Shown: positions 48,105-57,394, counted from the first letter of the stretch. The stretch: DNA of 64,000 bases from Bradyrhizobium sp. AZCC 2262 (GCF_036924535.1 NZ_JAZHRT010000001.1:434001-498000); one strand, 5' to 3'. Notes: generated by a model not told the origin, from the letters alone. A program made the numbers and translations.

Positions 48105-48623
48105 CTATTTGGCGGTCTGCATTGCGTTCGCCTCGGAGGGCGTTTTCGCTGTTTCGACCGGCCTGGCGATGATTTTCGGCGGCCCGCCACTCGCGAGCAC
48201 GGGCGCGATCTGCATGGGTCGCTGGCGCTTTGCAGCGTGGTAATAGCCGCCCGCATAATAACGCACGGCTCGGTTGTGATCGCCGTTGGCGGCGCGGTAG
48301 GCGCCCGCCAGATATTTGATGCCCCAGGCGAGATTGGTATCGGGATCGCGCAGGCCCGCGGCGTCGCCGGTGTAGCCGAGGCCGCGCGCGGTCGGCAGCT
48401 TGATCTGCATCAGCCCGATGGTGCCGCCGCGACCGACGAGGTTTGCGTGATATTTGCTCTCGCGCACGATCACGCGGTGCACCAGCGCTTCCGGCACGTT
48501 GTTGGCGGCGGCGTGGGTTGCGACCATGCTTTCATATTGCGCGCGACTCTGCGCGCTTGCACCTGATGAAACGAATAGCGCGGCGGTAGCGGCGAGCCAG
48601 ACGAATTTCGGAAAACTTTTCAT
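48105..48623 (-). CDS. Lytic transglycosylase, SLT domain
   Basis: 172 residues. Signal peptide ending SSGASAQS; SLT domain with the catalytic Glu in VIVRESKYHANL, GLMQIK, and the NLAWGIKYLAGAYRAANGDHNRAVRYYAGGYY block. It cleaves the glycan strands of peptidoglycan in the periplasm. The C-terminal tail (APVLASGGPPKIIARP) is low-complexity. It may be a small cell-wall hydrolase for secretion systems or appendages, but no such genes are nearby. Confidence 0.88.
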   Translation of the reverse strand: MKSFPKFVWLAATAALFVSSGASAQSRAQYESMVATHAAANNVPEALVHRVIVRESKYHANLVGRGGTIGLMQIKLPTARGLGYTGDAAGLRDPDTNLAWGIKYLAGAYRAANGDHNRAVRYYAGGYYHAAKRQRPMQIAPVLASGGPPKIIARPVETAKTPSEANAMQTAK

Positions 48624-48976
48624 AAAAACGATCTCGGCGGATGGACGCAGGAACGAATGGTTCCTCCGGTTAGTTCCATCAGCGGGCCAAGATGTGGCGA
48701 AAAACGGACGAGATCGCGGCGAGTTGTCTGCGGCTCATGCATGTGTCAACATATGCAGCCAGCGCGATCCTAACGTTATGTGTGCGATGCATCGCTTCTG
48801 TCGACGCGAATCTGCGTCATGCGGACGCGCAAGAATGTCGTGCAAAAGTCGCAGTCAAGGTGTAAAGAAGACGCGCGATAAAACCCATTCTTTTCGACAG
48901 CAAACCTGTCGCATTCAACGACATTTTTAAAAAAGCGAGGCGTCATTATGACGTCCGAAGTTGAGGGAGATGCGCC
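48624..48976. other. Intergenic region upstream of a zinc-ribbon gene
   Basis: About 350 bp with no gene supported. It holds an AT-rich segment (ACATTTTTAAAAAAGC, about 48920-48936) just upstream of the small zinc-ribbon gene, likely its promoter. No repeat was seen. Confidence 0.5.
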
Positions 48977-49171
48977 ATGGCTCGAGCCGATTCCAGCTAT
49001 TTGCCCCGCGGAAATCCCTGTGCCCAGTGCGGCAAGCCGATCGCGAGACCGGATTGGGTCGAGAGCAGTCCAGGCCGCACGTCGTTCCTCTGGTTCTGCC
49101 GCGCCTGCGATTATCGCTTTGAAGCGATCGCGATCTATGAAGAGGCGGATCCGGACGCACTCGCTGCCTGA
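48977..49171 (+). CDS. Small zinc-ribbon-like protein
   Basis: 64 residues with two CxxC pairs: CAQCGKPIARPDW and CRACDYRF, separated by about 20 residues, as in a zinc ribbon. Start ATG has GGGAG 9 bp upstream. No membrane segment. It may bind nucleic acid or protein; the function is unknown. The sensor kinase gene ends 25 bp past it on the other strand. Confidence 0.65.
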   Translation: MARADSSYLPRGNPCAQCGKPIARPDWVESSPGRTSFLWFCRACDYRFEAIAIYEEADPDALAA

Positions 49172-49196
49172 CGCACTGGCTGCCTGACGCCATCAT

Positions 49197-50525
49197 CTAG
49201 GCCGCGGAGCGCTCGCTCTGCTGGCGAACCGGCAATCGCATCCGAACCACGAGTCCATGCGGCCGCCGGTCGTGCAGCGACAGCGCGCCGCCGTGCGCGA
49301 GTACGATCGCATTCGTGATCGAAAGACCAAGGCCGAAGCCCGCCGCTTCATCCATGTTGCGGGCCTCGTCGCCGCGCACGAACGGCTCCAGCATGTTCTG
49401 CTTCAGCGCATCCGAAATGCCGGGGCCGTCGTCCTCGACGTCGATGGTGAGCTGATCCGGTGAGACGTGAAGGCGGATCACCGCTTCGGCGCCGAACCGC
49501 ACGGCATTCTCCACCAGGTTGGTGACGGCGCGATGCAGATCGTCCGGCCGCACCGTGGCCATGGCATGCGCGGGGCCGTCATAGGCGACCTTGTGTCCCA
49601 TGTCGGCGAACTGGTCGGTGATGAGCTGCAGGGTGCTTGCGATGTCGGCCAGCGTCATGGCCTCGGGCCTGCGGCCGTTGCGCAGGAACGACAGCACCGA
49701 TTCCAGCATCGCGCGCATCTGGTCGAGATCGTCGAGCATGCGGCTGCGATAGGTTTCGTCCTCGATGAATTCGGAGCGAAGACGCATTCTTGTAATCGGC
49801 GTGCGCAGATCATGACTGATCGCGGCGAGCATTTTGGTGCGGTCGTCGATCAGGCCGGTGATGCGCTCGCGCATCCGATTGAGCGCGCGCGCGACCGAGC
49901 GGATTTCCGCCGGCCCGCGTTCCGGCAGCGGCGCCGCGGCGCCGTTCAGGCTGAAACTCTCGGCGGCCTTGGCGAAGGACGACAAGGGCGCGGTCAACGC
50001 GCGGGCCGCCCACAGGCCCAGCAAGGTGACGCTGATGACGGCAAACAGCAGCGTCATCATCCACGGTCCGCCGAGAAACGGCGGCCGCGGCCGGTCCGGC
50101 AGGACGTTGGCCGAAATCATCATGCCATCAGGCAAGCCGATGCCGACCTTGCGGGTGCCGCCGTCGCTCGCGAGCGGGAAGATGCGATAGTCATGGCCGA
50201 GGCGCCGCTGCAGGCCGTGCGGGTTGAACCTGTCGGCATCATCAGCCGCAGGCATTTGCCCGGACGGCAAGATTTCGATGCCGAGCTGCGGAAAGGCGCG
50301 CGCGATGTCGGCGCTCAGCCGCGGCCGTTCCGAGGCGGGCGCTGCGCCGAGCAACTGCACGACTGCTGCAAGCTGGCCGTGGCCGCGGTCGGACGACGGC
50401 TCCGCCTGGTCGGGCCGGTGCAGCAGGAAACTCGCGGTGATGATCAGATGGAGCGCTGCGATCGAGACGACGACGAGGGCTGCGATCTGGCCGCTGATGC
50501 CGCGCAGGTTCAGGAGGCCCTTCAT
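49197..50525 (-). CDS. Sensor histidine kinase, EnvZ-like
   Basis: 442 residues. Two membrane helices (IAALVVVSIAALHLIITASFLL; MTLLFAVISVTLLGLWAARAL) flank a periplasmic domain; then a HAMP-like linker; then the H-box SHDLRTPITRMRLRSEFIED and an HATPase domain with VTNLVENAVRFG and GFGLGLSITNAIV. It is the partner of the response regulator that precedes it by 2 bp on the same strand, so the two are coupled. The stimulus is unknown. Confidence 0.92.
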   Translation of the reverse strand: MKGLLNLRGISGQIAALVVVSIAALHLIITASFLLHRPDQAEPSSDRGHGQLAAVVQLLGAAPASERPRLSADIARAFPQLGIEILPSGQMPAADDADRFNPHGLQRRLGHDYRIFPLASDGGTRKVGIGLPDGMMISANVLPDRPRPPFLGGPWMMTLLFAVISVTLLGLWAARALTAPLSSFAKAAESFSLNGAAAPLPERGPAEIRSVARALNRMRERITGLIDDRTKMLAAISHDLRTPITRMRLRSEFIEDETYRSRMLDDLDQMRAMLESVLSFLRNGRRPEAMTLADIASTLQLITDQFADMGHKVAYDGPAHAMATVRPDDLHRAVTNLVENAVRFGAEAVIRLHVSPDQLTIDVEDDGPGISDALKQNMLEPFVRGDEARNMDEAAGFGLGLSITNAIVLAHGGALSLHDRRPHGLVVRMRLPVRQQSERSAA

Positions 50526-50527
50526 GA

Positions 50528-51280
50528 TCAGTGGCCGGCGGCGGTCACCGCCTCGACGCTGACTGGTTCAACTCGCGGGGTGAACATGTAGCCGCCGGAG
50601 CGCACCGTCTTGATCAGGGTGGCGGCTTGCGGATCGGGTTCGATCTTGCGGCGGATGCGGCTGACCAGCACGTCGATCGAGCGCTCGAACGAGCCGGCGT
50701 TGCGCCCTTGCGTGAGGTCGAGCAGGCTGTCGCGCGACAGCACGCGGCCGGGCCGCTCGCAGAAGGTTCGCAGCAGGTCGAACTCGGCGCTGGTCATCGC
50801 CACGTGCGCGCCCTCGGGATTGCGCAACTCGCGCAGCCGGACATCGATCCGCCAGCCGGCAAACGCCAGCACGGTTGCGCCTTCGACGGCGCTGGCGGTG
50901 TAGGCGGCGGCCTGCCGGCGCAGCACGGCGTTGATCCGCGCCAGCAATTCGCGCGGGTTGAACGGCTTGGCGAGATAATCGTCGGCGCCCATCTCCAGGC
51001 CGAGGATGCGATCGATGTCCTCGCCGCGCGCGGTCAGCATGATGATCGGGGTCTGCGATTGCGCGCGCACCTTGCGGCACAGCGTGAGGCCGTCCTCGCC
51101 GGGCAGCATGACGTCGAGGATCAGGAGATCGACGCGGCGGTCGGTCATGGCGCGGACCATCTCGCGGCCGTCGGCCGCGGTCGCCACGTTGCAGGCGTTG
51201 TTGCGCAGGTATTTTGCGATCAGCGACCGCGTCTCGCGGTCGTCCTCAACGACAAGGATGTTGGGTATTGCCTGGGCCAT
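50528..51280 (-). CDS. OmpR-family response regulator
   Basis: 250 residues. Receiver domain with acidic pocket VVEDDRET and phospho-Asp in LLILDVMLPGEDG, Lys in YLAKPFNPRELL; then an OmpR winged helix (FDLLRTFCERPGRVLSRDSLL, SIDVLVSRIRRKIE). ATG 51280 is chosen because it opens on the receiver; AAAGG lies upstream. It regulates with the neighbouring kinase. The divergent low-complexity gene at 51491 may be a target. Confidence 0.92.
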   Translation of the reverse strand: MAQAIPNILVVEDDRETRSLIAKYLRNNACNVATAADGREMVRAMTDRRVDLLILDVMLPGEDGLTLCRKVRAQSQTPIIMLTARGEDIDRILGLEMGADDYLAKPFNPRELLARINAVLRRQAAAYTASAVEGATVLAFAGWRIDVRLRELRNPEGAHVAMTSAEFDLLRTFCERPGRVLSRDSLLDLTQGRNAGSFERSIDVLVSRIRRKIEPDPQAATLIKTVRSGGYMFTPRVEPVSVEAVTAAGH

Positions 51281-51490
51281 GCTGACCTTTTGTCGGTGAT
51301 TCGGGCGCACGCGCGAAGGATTTTTGTTTCCAGATGTTTCTGGATGACTCCGGGCAACACCGGGCAACAGCCCCGGAGGCGGCCGAAAAGACCTCGTTAA
51401 GACCCGCAGCCCTACGGTCGATGCGTCCACGAGTACCGGGTACCTCGACGAATCACCTGACCACCCCTTGACCATCCCCTTGGAGCTATC

Positions 51491-52087
51491 ATGACCTCGA
51501 TCTCGGCGGCCTCCACCAACACCTACCAATCGCCACTGCAGAAGTTGCAGGACGAGTTGCTCTCCGAAGTCAATTCCGGCGCCATCAGTTCATCGGACAA
51601 GGACGCATTGTCGTCGGCCTTGACCGATATCGATTCCGCGATGCAGGCGAGCCGCGCCAGCAACCAGGCCGCCGGAACGCGGCCGTCGCCCGACCAGCTC
51701 AAATCGAAGATCGACGACCTGATCGCCGGCGAAGTTTCCAGCGGCAAGCTGACCAGCGACCAGGCCACCGAACTGCAGGGCGTCTTCAAGGCCGCCTTTG
51801 CCAACGGACCCGGCGGGGCTGGCGGTCCGGGTGGCCCGGGCGGTCTTGGTGGAGCCGGCGGCCCGCCTCCGGGAGGCCCGCCGCCTTCAGGCGATGCGTC
51901 CTCCGGCGACGACACCTCCTCGTCTTCCTCGTCCTCGACATCGATCGACGACATCCTGAAGCAGTTCCTGGAATCATTGCAGGAGTCGCTGTCGGCCTCG
52001 TCGTCGACGTCCTACGGCGCGACCGGCACGACTTCGAGCAGCAGCAGCGCCTCGTTCTCGGCGCTGTTGATCGACTACCAAAGCTGA
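51491..52087 (+). CDS. Gly/Pro/Ser-rich low-complexity protein
   Basis: 198 residues. The N-terminal half is helical (SPLQKLQDELLSEVNSGAIS, DQLKSKIDDLIAGEVSSGKLTSDQATELQGVF). It then has a Gly/Pro run (GGPGGPGGLGG, PPPGGPPP) and a Ser/Asp/Thr-rich tail. No signal or membrane segment. It is divergent from the response regulator, so co-regulation is plausible. The function is unknown; a helical region that repeats a D-x-SSGxLTSDQ pattern is visible. A strong terminator follows. Confidence 0.65.
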   Translation: MTSISAASTNTYQSPLQKLQDELLSEVNSGAISSSDKDALSSALTDIDSAMQASRASNQAAGTRPSPDQLKSKIDDLIAGEVSSGKLTSDQATELQGVFKAAFANGPGGAGGPGGPGGLGGAGGPPPGGPPPSGDASSGDDTSSSSSSSTSIDDILKQFLESLQESLSASSSTSYGATGTTSSSSSASFSALLIDYQS

Positions 52088-52124
52088 CATTTTCCCGAGG
52101 CCGCTTCCCCAAAGCTGCGCCTTG

Positions 52125-52165
52125 CAACCATCCTTTCCAGATAGGAAAGGATGGTTGTCTTGTTT
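52125..52165 (+). terminator. Rho-independent terminator
   Basis: Perfect 14-bp stem CAACCATCCTTTCC (52125-52138) / GGAAAGGATGGTTG (52144-52157), followed by TCTTGTTTT. It lies 37 bp after the low-complexity gene. Confidence 0.85.
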
Positions 52166-52226
52166 TCCGGAGACGGAACCTGTCACGCAGTGCAACGTTG
52201 GTTCCCATTCACGTGTGGAGGGTGCA

Positions 52227-52604
52227 ATGGCAAGCGACGTCATGACCAAGCCGCATCAGTTGATCGCGAGCGACCGTGTCGAGGGGACCGCGGTGCGCCG
52301 GCCGAACGGAGACATGATCGGCCACATCGAGCGGCTGATGATCGACAAGGTCACCGGTAAAGTATCCTATGCAATCCTGAGTTTCGGCGGGTTTCTGGGC
52401 ATCGGCGCCAACCTGATTCCGTTGCCGTGGGGACGGCTTCGCTACAACACCAGGTTCGAAGCCTACGAACTCGACATCGACGATGAAGAGCTGAAGCGCG
52501 CGCCGTCGTTCCGTGCCGACAAGGATTTCGACTGGGGCGATCGGGACAAGGAAGCAGAGCTGCATCGCTATTACGGCATGCCGCCGTACTGGGGCGGCTT
52601 CTGA
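52227..52604 (+). CDS. PRC-barrel domain protein
   Basis: 125 residues. One PRC-barrel (ASDRVEGTAVRRPNGDMIGHIERLMIDKVTGKVSYAILSFGGFLGIGANLIPLPWGRLRY) plus a charged C-terminal helix ending YYGMPPYWGGF. PRC-barrels bind proteins or RNA; those with this layout are often stress-associated. ATG 52227 has GGAGGG 6 bp upstream. A second, exported PRC-barrel gene follows 130 bp downstream. Confidence 0.85.
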   Translation: MASDVMTKPHQLIASDRVEGTAVRRPNGDMIGHIERLMIDKVTGKVSYAILSFGGFLGIGANLIPLPWGRLRYNTRFEAYELDIDDEELKRAPSFRADKDFDWGDRDKEAELHRYYGMPPYWGGF

Positions 52605-52736
52605 TCGTGCGTGATGTCAGCAGATTGTTCCTGCGTTCAAGTGTCGCCTCTCCACGGTTCCGTGCGAAATGTGCGGAACACTTGTTGGAGTGTCGGGTTT
52701 TCCCAGCATCGATTTCTGAACTGAGGGAGAACCGAT

Positions 52737-53279
52737 ATGTTAACCAGATATGCCATCGCCGGCGTCGCGGGTTCCGCGTTACTGGCCAGTGTCGCGTTCG
52801 CGCAAAGTCCGAGCACAAACAGTGCAAACACCGATAGCGCCACCAAGGCCGCGCCCGCAACGGCGTCCGACACTACGTCGTTCAAGGGCAACTGGCGCGC
52901 TTCCAAGCTCGTCGGCCTGAATGTGTACAACGACTCCAACGAGAGCCTTGGATCGATCAACGATCTGCTGACCGACAAGAGCGGCGACATCAAAGGCGTC
53001 GTGATCGGCGTCGGCGGCTTCCTCGGCGTCGGCGAGCATCTGGTCGCGGTGCCCCTCGACAAGGTGAAGTTCGTCGATGATCCGATTGCTTATACCGGCG
53101 CCTCGAGCGCGCCCACGACCGGTGGCGCAAGGCCTTCAACGAACACCACGACGACGGGTGCTGCGACGACCGCGCCTGCCGCGGTGAAGAAGAATCCCTG
53201 GTACCCGGATCACGCCGTGTTCAGCGCGACCAAGGACCAGTTGAAGGCGATGCCGGAGTTCAAGTATTCGACTGAATAA
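52737..53279 (+). CDS. Exported PRC-barrel domain protein
   Basis: 180 residues. Signal peptide MLTRYAIAGVAGSALLASVAFAQ, a Thr/Ala linker, then a PRC-barrel (SKLVGLNVYNDSNESLGSINDLLTDKSGDIKGVVIGVGGFLGVGEHLVAVPL) and a low-complexity Thr-rich stretch before KNPWYPDHAVFSATKDQLKAMPEF. It acts in the periplasm. ATG 52737 has GGGAG upstream. It is in tandem with the cytosolic PRC-barrel gene. A terminator follows. Confidence 0.88.
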   Translation: MLTRYAIAGVAGSALLASVAFAQSPSTNSANTDSATKAAPATASDTTSFKGNWRASKLVGLNVYNDSNESLGSINDLLTDKSGDIKGVVIGVGGFLGVGEHLVAVPLDKVKFVDDPIAYTGASSAPTTGGARPSTNTTTTGAATTAPAAVKKNPWYPDHAVFSATKDQLKAMPEFKYSTE

Positions 53280-53308
53280 GGCAGCGGTCTCAACAACCAG
53301 CTTCCCCC

Positions 53309-53350
53309 AAATGGCCGGACGGCATGATGCCGCCCGGCCATTTGCTTTTT
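53309..53350 (+). terminator. Rho-independent terminator
   Basis: Outer stem AAATGGCCGG (53309-53318) / CCGGCCATTT (53334-53343), with an inner CGGCATGATGCCG hairpin, followed by GCTTTTTG. It lies 30 bp after the exported PRC-barrel gene. Confidence 0.85.
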
Positions 53351-53477
53351 GCAACACCCGTTCGCTGCAATGGTGCAGCGCATCCTATCGGGTCGCATGT
53401 CTCGATGTTAGGCTGTGTGACGGCAGGAGCACCTGCGTCCTGCCTTGTGCAGACCCTTGCACCAACGGGAGGACGAC

Positions 53478-53693
53478 ATGGCTGATAGCGTCTACAAGGT
53501 CATCGAGCTGATCGGCACCAGCACAGAATCCTGGGAAAAAGCGGCTGCCGCGGCGGTGAGTCGCGCTGGAGCTTCGCTGCGCGATCTGCGCGTCGCCGAG
53601 GTCGTGAAGCTGGATCTGCAACTGGACGCCAGTGGCAAGGTCGAAGCCTACCGCGCCAAGGTGAACGTCTCGTTCAAGTTCGAGGGATCGTAA
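53478..53693 (+). CDS. Dodecin flavin-binding protein
   Basis: 71 residues: MADSVYKVIELIGTSTESW, EKAAAAAVSRAGASLRDLRVAEVVKLD, then KVEAYRAKVNVSFKFEG, matching the dodecin fold (one helix on a three-stranded sheet). Dodecins assemble as 12-mers that store or buffer flavins. ATG 53478 has GGAGGACG upstream. It stands alone after a terminator and before a palindromic repeat. Confidence 0.93.
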   Translation: MADSVYKVIELIGTSTESWEKAAAAAVSRAGASLRDLRVAEVVKLDLQLDASGKVEAYRAKVNVSFKFEGS

Positions 53694-53704
53694 GCGAGGC
53701 ATGT

Positions 53705-53830
53705 GTGGGGTGGGCAAAGCCAACGGGTCGCGCGAATGCGCGCCCGATGACAGGCTCCTCGTGCCCACCATTCCATCAACGGATCGCAACGCGAATGGTG
53801 GGCACGCTTCGCTTTGGCCACCCACCCTAC
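53705..53830. repeat. Palindromic element related to the one at 40126
   Basis: It begins GTGGGGTGGGCAAAGCC and ends GGCCACCCACCCTAC, with inner arms CCACCATTCC/GCGAATGGTGGG. The terminal TGGGCA/CCCACCCTAC match the 40126-40248 element, so the two are copies of one family. Confidence 0.65.
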
Positions 53831-53881
53831 GGATTACGCCGCTGCGCTCGCAATGGCGGGAGATTGGCGCGCTGCTCGGCG

Positions 53882-55450
53882 TCACAGCGCCGGCAGCGCG
53901 CTGACATAGACGTTGATCGCGCCTTCGGCTTCCGCGATCACGCGTAGCGTTTTGGAATCGAAGGCGATGCCGGCGAGCCGCAGCTTGCTGATCTCGGCCG
54001 AAACCCGCAGGCCTTCCTCGTTCTTCTGGAAATCGGCGATCACGGCCGCAATCTTCTTCTGGGCGTTGGCGGCGAACGGCTTGAGGTCAACGGTGGCCTT
54101 TTCCGCCAGCGTCTTCTGCAAATGCGGGATGGCCGCGCGGGCCGCGGCGCCCAGCAGTCCAAAGGCGGCCTCCGATTCGACGGCGAGCTCGATATCGGTC
54201 AGCCGCAGCGTCTGCTCGGCCTGATCGAGCACCGGCCTTCCCCAGATATGCACATTGGCCTCGCCGCCGAGGCCGAGAAAACTCTTTTTTTCCTTGGCGC
54301 TGACCAGCAGCGAAATCAAGAGGCGGTTGCCCGACGCCGCGACGCTGGCGCGTTTGACAGTGACGTCGACCGAGCCGGAGCCATCTTCCGGAAAAGTCTT
54401 TCCGGCGAACTGCGCTTCCACGATTCTGTTGATCTCGGTGAAGGGCATGTCGATGGGCACGCCGATCGCGACCCGTCCCGGCGTTGGCGGCACGATGTCG
54501 ATCGTGGCGGGGAACGGGCAGGAGGGCTTGGTCTCGGCCGGCGTGATGCGGGTCTCCGCCTCGATGCCGAGCGTCAGCGTAAGGTTCGAAGCGTCGATGC
54601 GCGGCTGCGCGGCAATTGCGCGTATGGGCCGCAATTCCAGCCACAGCGTCGGCATCGTCGAGCCGGCCGTCGTGCCCTGCAGCGGGATCGAGCGGCAGGC
54701 CTTGGCCCACTGCACCCGCGCGTTCTGTTCGAAGGTCGGATCGTTGCGCATGCGCGCCTGCACCAGCGCGATCTGCTCGGCGACGTTCTTGTCGATCAAT
54801 GGCTTCACCTGCGCGGGTACGCTGACGCGCGCGCCGGCCACGCTGAGGCTCGAGTCGCCGAGATTGACCTGTGCGGTCAAATTCGGCTCGATGCGCCAGT
54901 TCTCCGCGATCCTCGGCCGCGCCGATATCATGACGTTGCCCTTGATCTCGGCGCTGGCGTTGAGGTTCTTGATGTTCACGCTGCCGATCTGCTTGGCGAC
55001 GTTGCCGCCGAGCAGGCCGCCGAGGGCCTCGCCGACCGCACCCGTCGCCTTTGCCGACAGCGAGCCGGTGACGTTCAATGTGCCGGTCAGCGGTGTCGTC
55101 AACGACAGCATGTCCTGCGCGCCGGTAGCAACGATCGGCCCACGCGAAGCGGTCCAGCCGATATCGGCGTTCTGCAGGATCTGCGAGATCGGATTGTCGG
55201 CCTTGCCCGTGAAGGATCGCGGCGCGCCGCGATCGGCGGCGTCGCGGATCGCCGACAGCGTCACCGCAATCGGCGCCATCACGGTGGATGCGCGTGGCGC
55301 CGGCGGCAGCGGCGGCAATTCGGCGAGCGCGGGTGGTCGGTTCGTGACGCGCGGCGCGACGAAGTCCATGACCTTCAGGCTGGCTACAAACGAGACAATG
55401 ACGACCGCGAGTGCAATCGAAACTGTCTTCAGATGCATCGGCAGACGCAT
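53882..55450 (-). CDS. DUF4403 family membrane-anchored protein
   Basis: 522 residues. One N-terminal membrane helix (VSIALAVVIVSFVASLKVMDF), a Pro-rich linker (RPPALAELPPLPPAP), then a long periplasmic domain of the DUF4403 kind, in which two similar beta-rich repeats are visible (SIPLQGTTAGSTMPTLWLELRP, PGRVAIGVPIDMPFTEINRIVE). It may bind lipids or the outer membrane, by analogy with related folds. The start GGGGGG-ACG-ATG 55450 is plausible; an in-frame MHLK at 55438 is an alternative. The function is unknown. Confidence 0.8.
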   Translation of the reverse strand: MRLPMHLKTVSIALAVVIVSFVASLKVMDFVAPRVTNRPPALAELPPLPPAPRASTVMAPIAVTLSAIRDAADRGAPRSFTGKADNPISQILQNADIGWTASRGPIVATGAQDMLSLTTPLTGTLNVTGSLSAKATGAVGEALGGLLGGNVAKQIGSVNIKNLNASAEIKGNVMISARPRIAENWRIEPNLTAQVNLGDSSLSVAGARVSVPAQVKPLIDKNVAEQIALVQARMRNDPTFEQNARVQWAKACRSIPLQGTTAGSTMPTLWLELRPIRAIAAQPRIDASNLTLTLGIEAETRITPAETKPSCPFPATIDIVPPTPGRVAIGVPIDMPFTEINRIVEAQFAGKTFPEDGSGSVDVTVKRASVAASGNRLLISLLVSAKEKKSFLGLGGEANVHIWGRPVLDQAEQTLRLTDIELAVESEAAFGLLGAAARAAIPHLQKTLAEKATVDLKPFAANAQKKIAAVIADFQKNEEGLRVSAEISKLRLAGIAFDSKTLRVIAEAEGAINVYVSALPAL

Positions 55451-55802
55451 CGTCCCCCCGGATCCCAATGAATCGCCCCACAACGTTCTACAGCGGCGGC
55501 GAGGGCCACGCCACTGCGCAATAAGGCTGCATCAGGGCGTGTACTCATAAATGCGCAGATCGGATGTCAGCTTTTAAGGGTAAAGCGACAACATCTGCTC
55601 AGTGTGAGTATTTCCGCTTTTGGATCTACAACGGACATCAGGACTTTGCAGCAAGCAACTCGAAGCCAGCCCCTATCAATGCGTTCAGTTGACCTGATAC
55701 AATGGCCGCTGGGGGGACATGCAACGGCGGGAATTTTCTTGGCGTCGTTGATGGTGCGGCGGCCGCGTGGCCGCACGTCATGCACGCACAGGAGGGCCTG
55801 GA
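55451..55802. other. Intergenic stretch with a short repeat
   Basis: About 350 bp. Near 55560-55605 it has GATGTCAGCTTTTAAGGGTAAAGCGAC, related to the GATGTCTGC...GGGGGTAAAGCGGACATC at 60737-60776. No gene supported. Confidence 0.45.
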
Positions 55803-56033
55803 ATGAAGAAGACATTTGCTGCTTTTGTCGCGGTCGCAACGATTGCCGGTTCGCTCGCCGCGACGCCCGCAAGCGCACAGCGCGGCGTCGCCGCTCCGGG
55901 CCGCTATTATGAGCCCGCCCCTTACGGAGCAGGTCGCGGGCCATACGACGATTTTGGCAGTTGCGAATGGGTGACACAGCGTTTCTGGGACGGCCATGGC
56001 TGGCGGGTCCGCCGAGTGCGAGTCTGCGGCTGA
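55803..56033 (+). CDS. Small secreted protein with C-terminal Cys pair
   Basis: 76 residues. Signal peptide MKKTFAAFVAVATIAGSLAATPASAQ; mature part of about 50 residues rich in Gly, Tyr, Trp and Arg (GRYYEPAPYGAGRGPYDDFGSCEWVTQRFWDGHGWRVRRVRVCG) with two Cys able to form a disulfide. ATG 55803 has AGGAGGG 6 bp upstream. Similar tiny secreted proteins are common in Bradyrhizobium. The function is unknown. Confidence 0.75.
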   Translation: MKKTFAAFVAVATIAGSLAATPASAQRGVAAPGRYYEPAPYGAGRGPYDDFGSCEWVTQRFWDGHGWRVRRVRVCG

Positions 56034-56225
56034 TCCGCGATTGCGGCAACGGTTCGTAGCAACCCTCGACAGTCGAGCGGAGGCCGTCGAAATGACGGGG
56101 ACCGCGACGCGCAAAGCCGAAGAAAACTGCAGTGATCTTGACTGTTTTGCATAGCCCGACACTGCTTTTGCGATCATGCTGTATCGTGGAATGGCTACGA
56201 GAGTGGTTTGCCCCGGGAGGCTAAA

Positions 56226-56510
56226 ATGAAGCGATCAATCGCGTTGTGGGCGTCGCTAATAATTGGTTTCTTAGCTGGAAGCACTGGAACGGGGAGTGCC
56301 GTAGTTTACTGCCAATACGCTGGCTATCCTGTCAATTGCGTCGTACGGCGCGGAGTCGTAGTCGCACCAAGCCATGAGCCTCGCAGAACCCCACCTTCAA
56401 TTGATGCTCGCACGAGCGGCCTTATTAGGCAGGACTTATTCGATCGGAATAACCCGAACAACCTGCGATCGGATTGGCCCAGTCCACCTGCTCAACCGGG
56501 CCAGTTCTGA
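56226..56510 (+). CDS. Small secreted hypothetical protein
   Basis: 94 residues. Signal peptide MKRSIALWASLIIGFLAGSTGTGSA, then a Cys pair (VVYCQYAGYPVNC) and a Pro-rich, charged tail (DLFDRNNPNNLRSDWPSPPAQPGQF). Start ATG 56226 follows GGGAGG by 6 bp. No family recognised. Confidence 0.6.
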   Translation: MKRSIALWASLIIGFLAGSTGTGSAVVYCQYAGYPVNCVVRRGVVVAPSHEPRRTPPSIDARTSGLIRQDLFDRNNPNNLRSDWPSPPAQPGQF

Positions 56511-56601
56511 AAAATAGCACTACGGCGCAGTCGCGGCTGTGCGAGTAGTAGCCGCAGACCGCAAAATTCGCGCCCGTCTCCCAACCCTTTCGTTCTGAGT
56601 T

Positions 56602-56698
56602 TGGCACCTTTGAGACATGCCCGCCTATCCTGAGAATGTCCGTTCACCGGGGTAGACCGGAAGTCGCCGTGATCCGGTCAAACCGACGCGAATGACCC
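56602..56698. repeat. 97-bp intergenic repeat, copy 1 of 2
   Basis: Begins TGGCACCTTTGAGACATGCC and continues TGAGAATGTCCGTTCACCGG to AATGACCC. It is the same orientation and nearly the same sequence as 58532-58628, differing at only a few positions. It has no coding potential. Confidence 0.85.
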
Positions 56699-56887
56699 GA
56701 TTCAGACATGGGCGGCCAATCTTTGCTGTGACGCACAACACAGCCCCTCATGCAAATGATGTGGTAGGGTATGGTTGTCGCTCCCAAGCCGTGCCATTGA
56801 CATTCGCACCATCGGTCGCCATCCGCTCGCGTCGGTCGGAAGCTTTCAGCCTTCAAGTATCGTGAACATTGCAGCAGCGTTGCGCGG

Positions 56888-57394
56888 TCACTCTGAATGG
56901 CAGCCCGGCGCAATCGTCCTGCCAAGATAGACGGCGACCGGCCCGGTCAGCGCCATGCCGCGCAACTCGCTCGGCGATATCAGCCGTGCGCCGATGATCT
57001 CGCGGTTGTCGAGCTGCAACTCGGGCAGCCGATCCAGTCGTAATTCAAAGAAATGCACTTTATCTTTTCGCCCTTCCCAGAGGCCCTGGGCGTCGCCCAC
57101 GGCAACCAGCGGGAATACTCCGGCGAGGCCGATCTCTTCTGCCAGTTCGCGGCGAGCCGCTACTTCAGGCGTCTCATCCTGCCGGACAGTGCCGCCGGGG
57201 AAGTTCCACTCGATCCTATACGACGAGCGCACCAGCAGCAGCGCCTGACCGACGTAGACAGCCACAAGTGCCCCTTCATGCTCTTGGTGACGCAGTCGCC
57301 ACCAGATGCGGGCAAGTGGGAAGCCGACGCGGTATGCTGTCCGCCAGGCAGCGTCGAGAAGCGTGGAACGTCGAGTTTGTCCAAGGTCTGACAT
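56888..57394 (-). CDS. NUDIX hydrolase
   Basis: 168 residues with a complete NUDIX box in the GX5EX7REUXEEXGU pattern, at GGTVRQDETPEVAARRELAEEIGL. It hydrolyses nucleoside-diphosphate-linked substrates, specific target unknown. The N-terminal hydrophobic region (RVGFPLARIWWRLRH) may be a peripheral helix. Start ATG 57394; its ribosome site is weak. Confidence 0.88.
   Translation of the reverse strand: MSDLGQTRRSTLLDAAWRTAYRVGFPLARIWWRLRHQEHEGALVAVYVGQALLLVRSSYRIEWNFPGGTVRQDETPEVAARRELAEEIGLAGVFPLVAVGDAQGLWEGRKDKVHFFELRLDRLPELQLDNREIIGARLISPSELRGMALTGPVAVYLGRTIAPGCHSE

Noticed and set aside
54122..55471. 449-codon plus-strand frame
   Set aside because: Antisense to the DUF4403 gene; Arg/Gly-rich with no motif or ribosome site.
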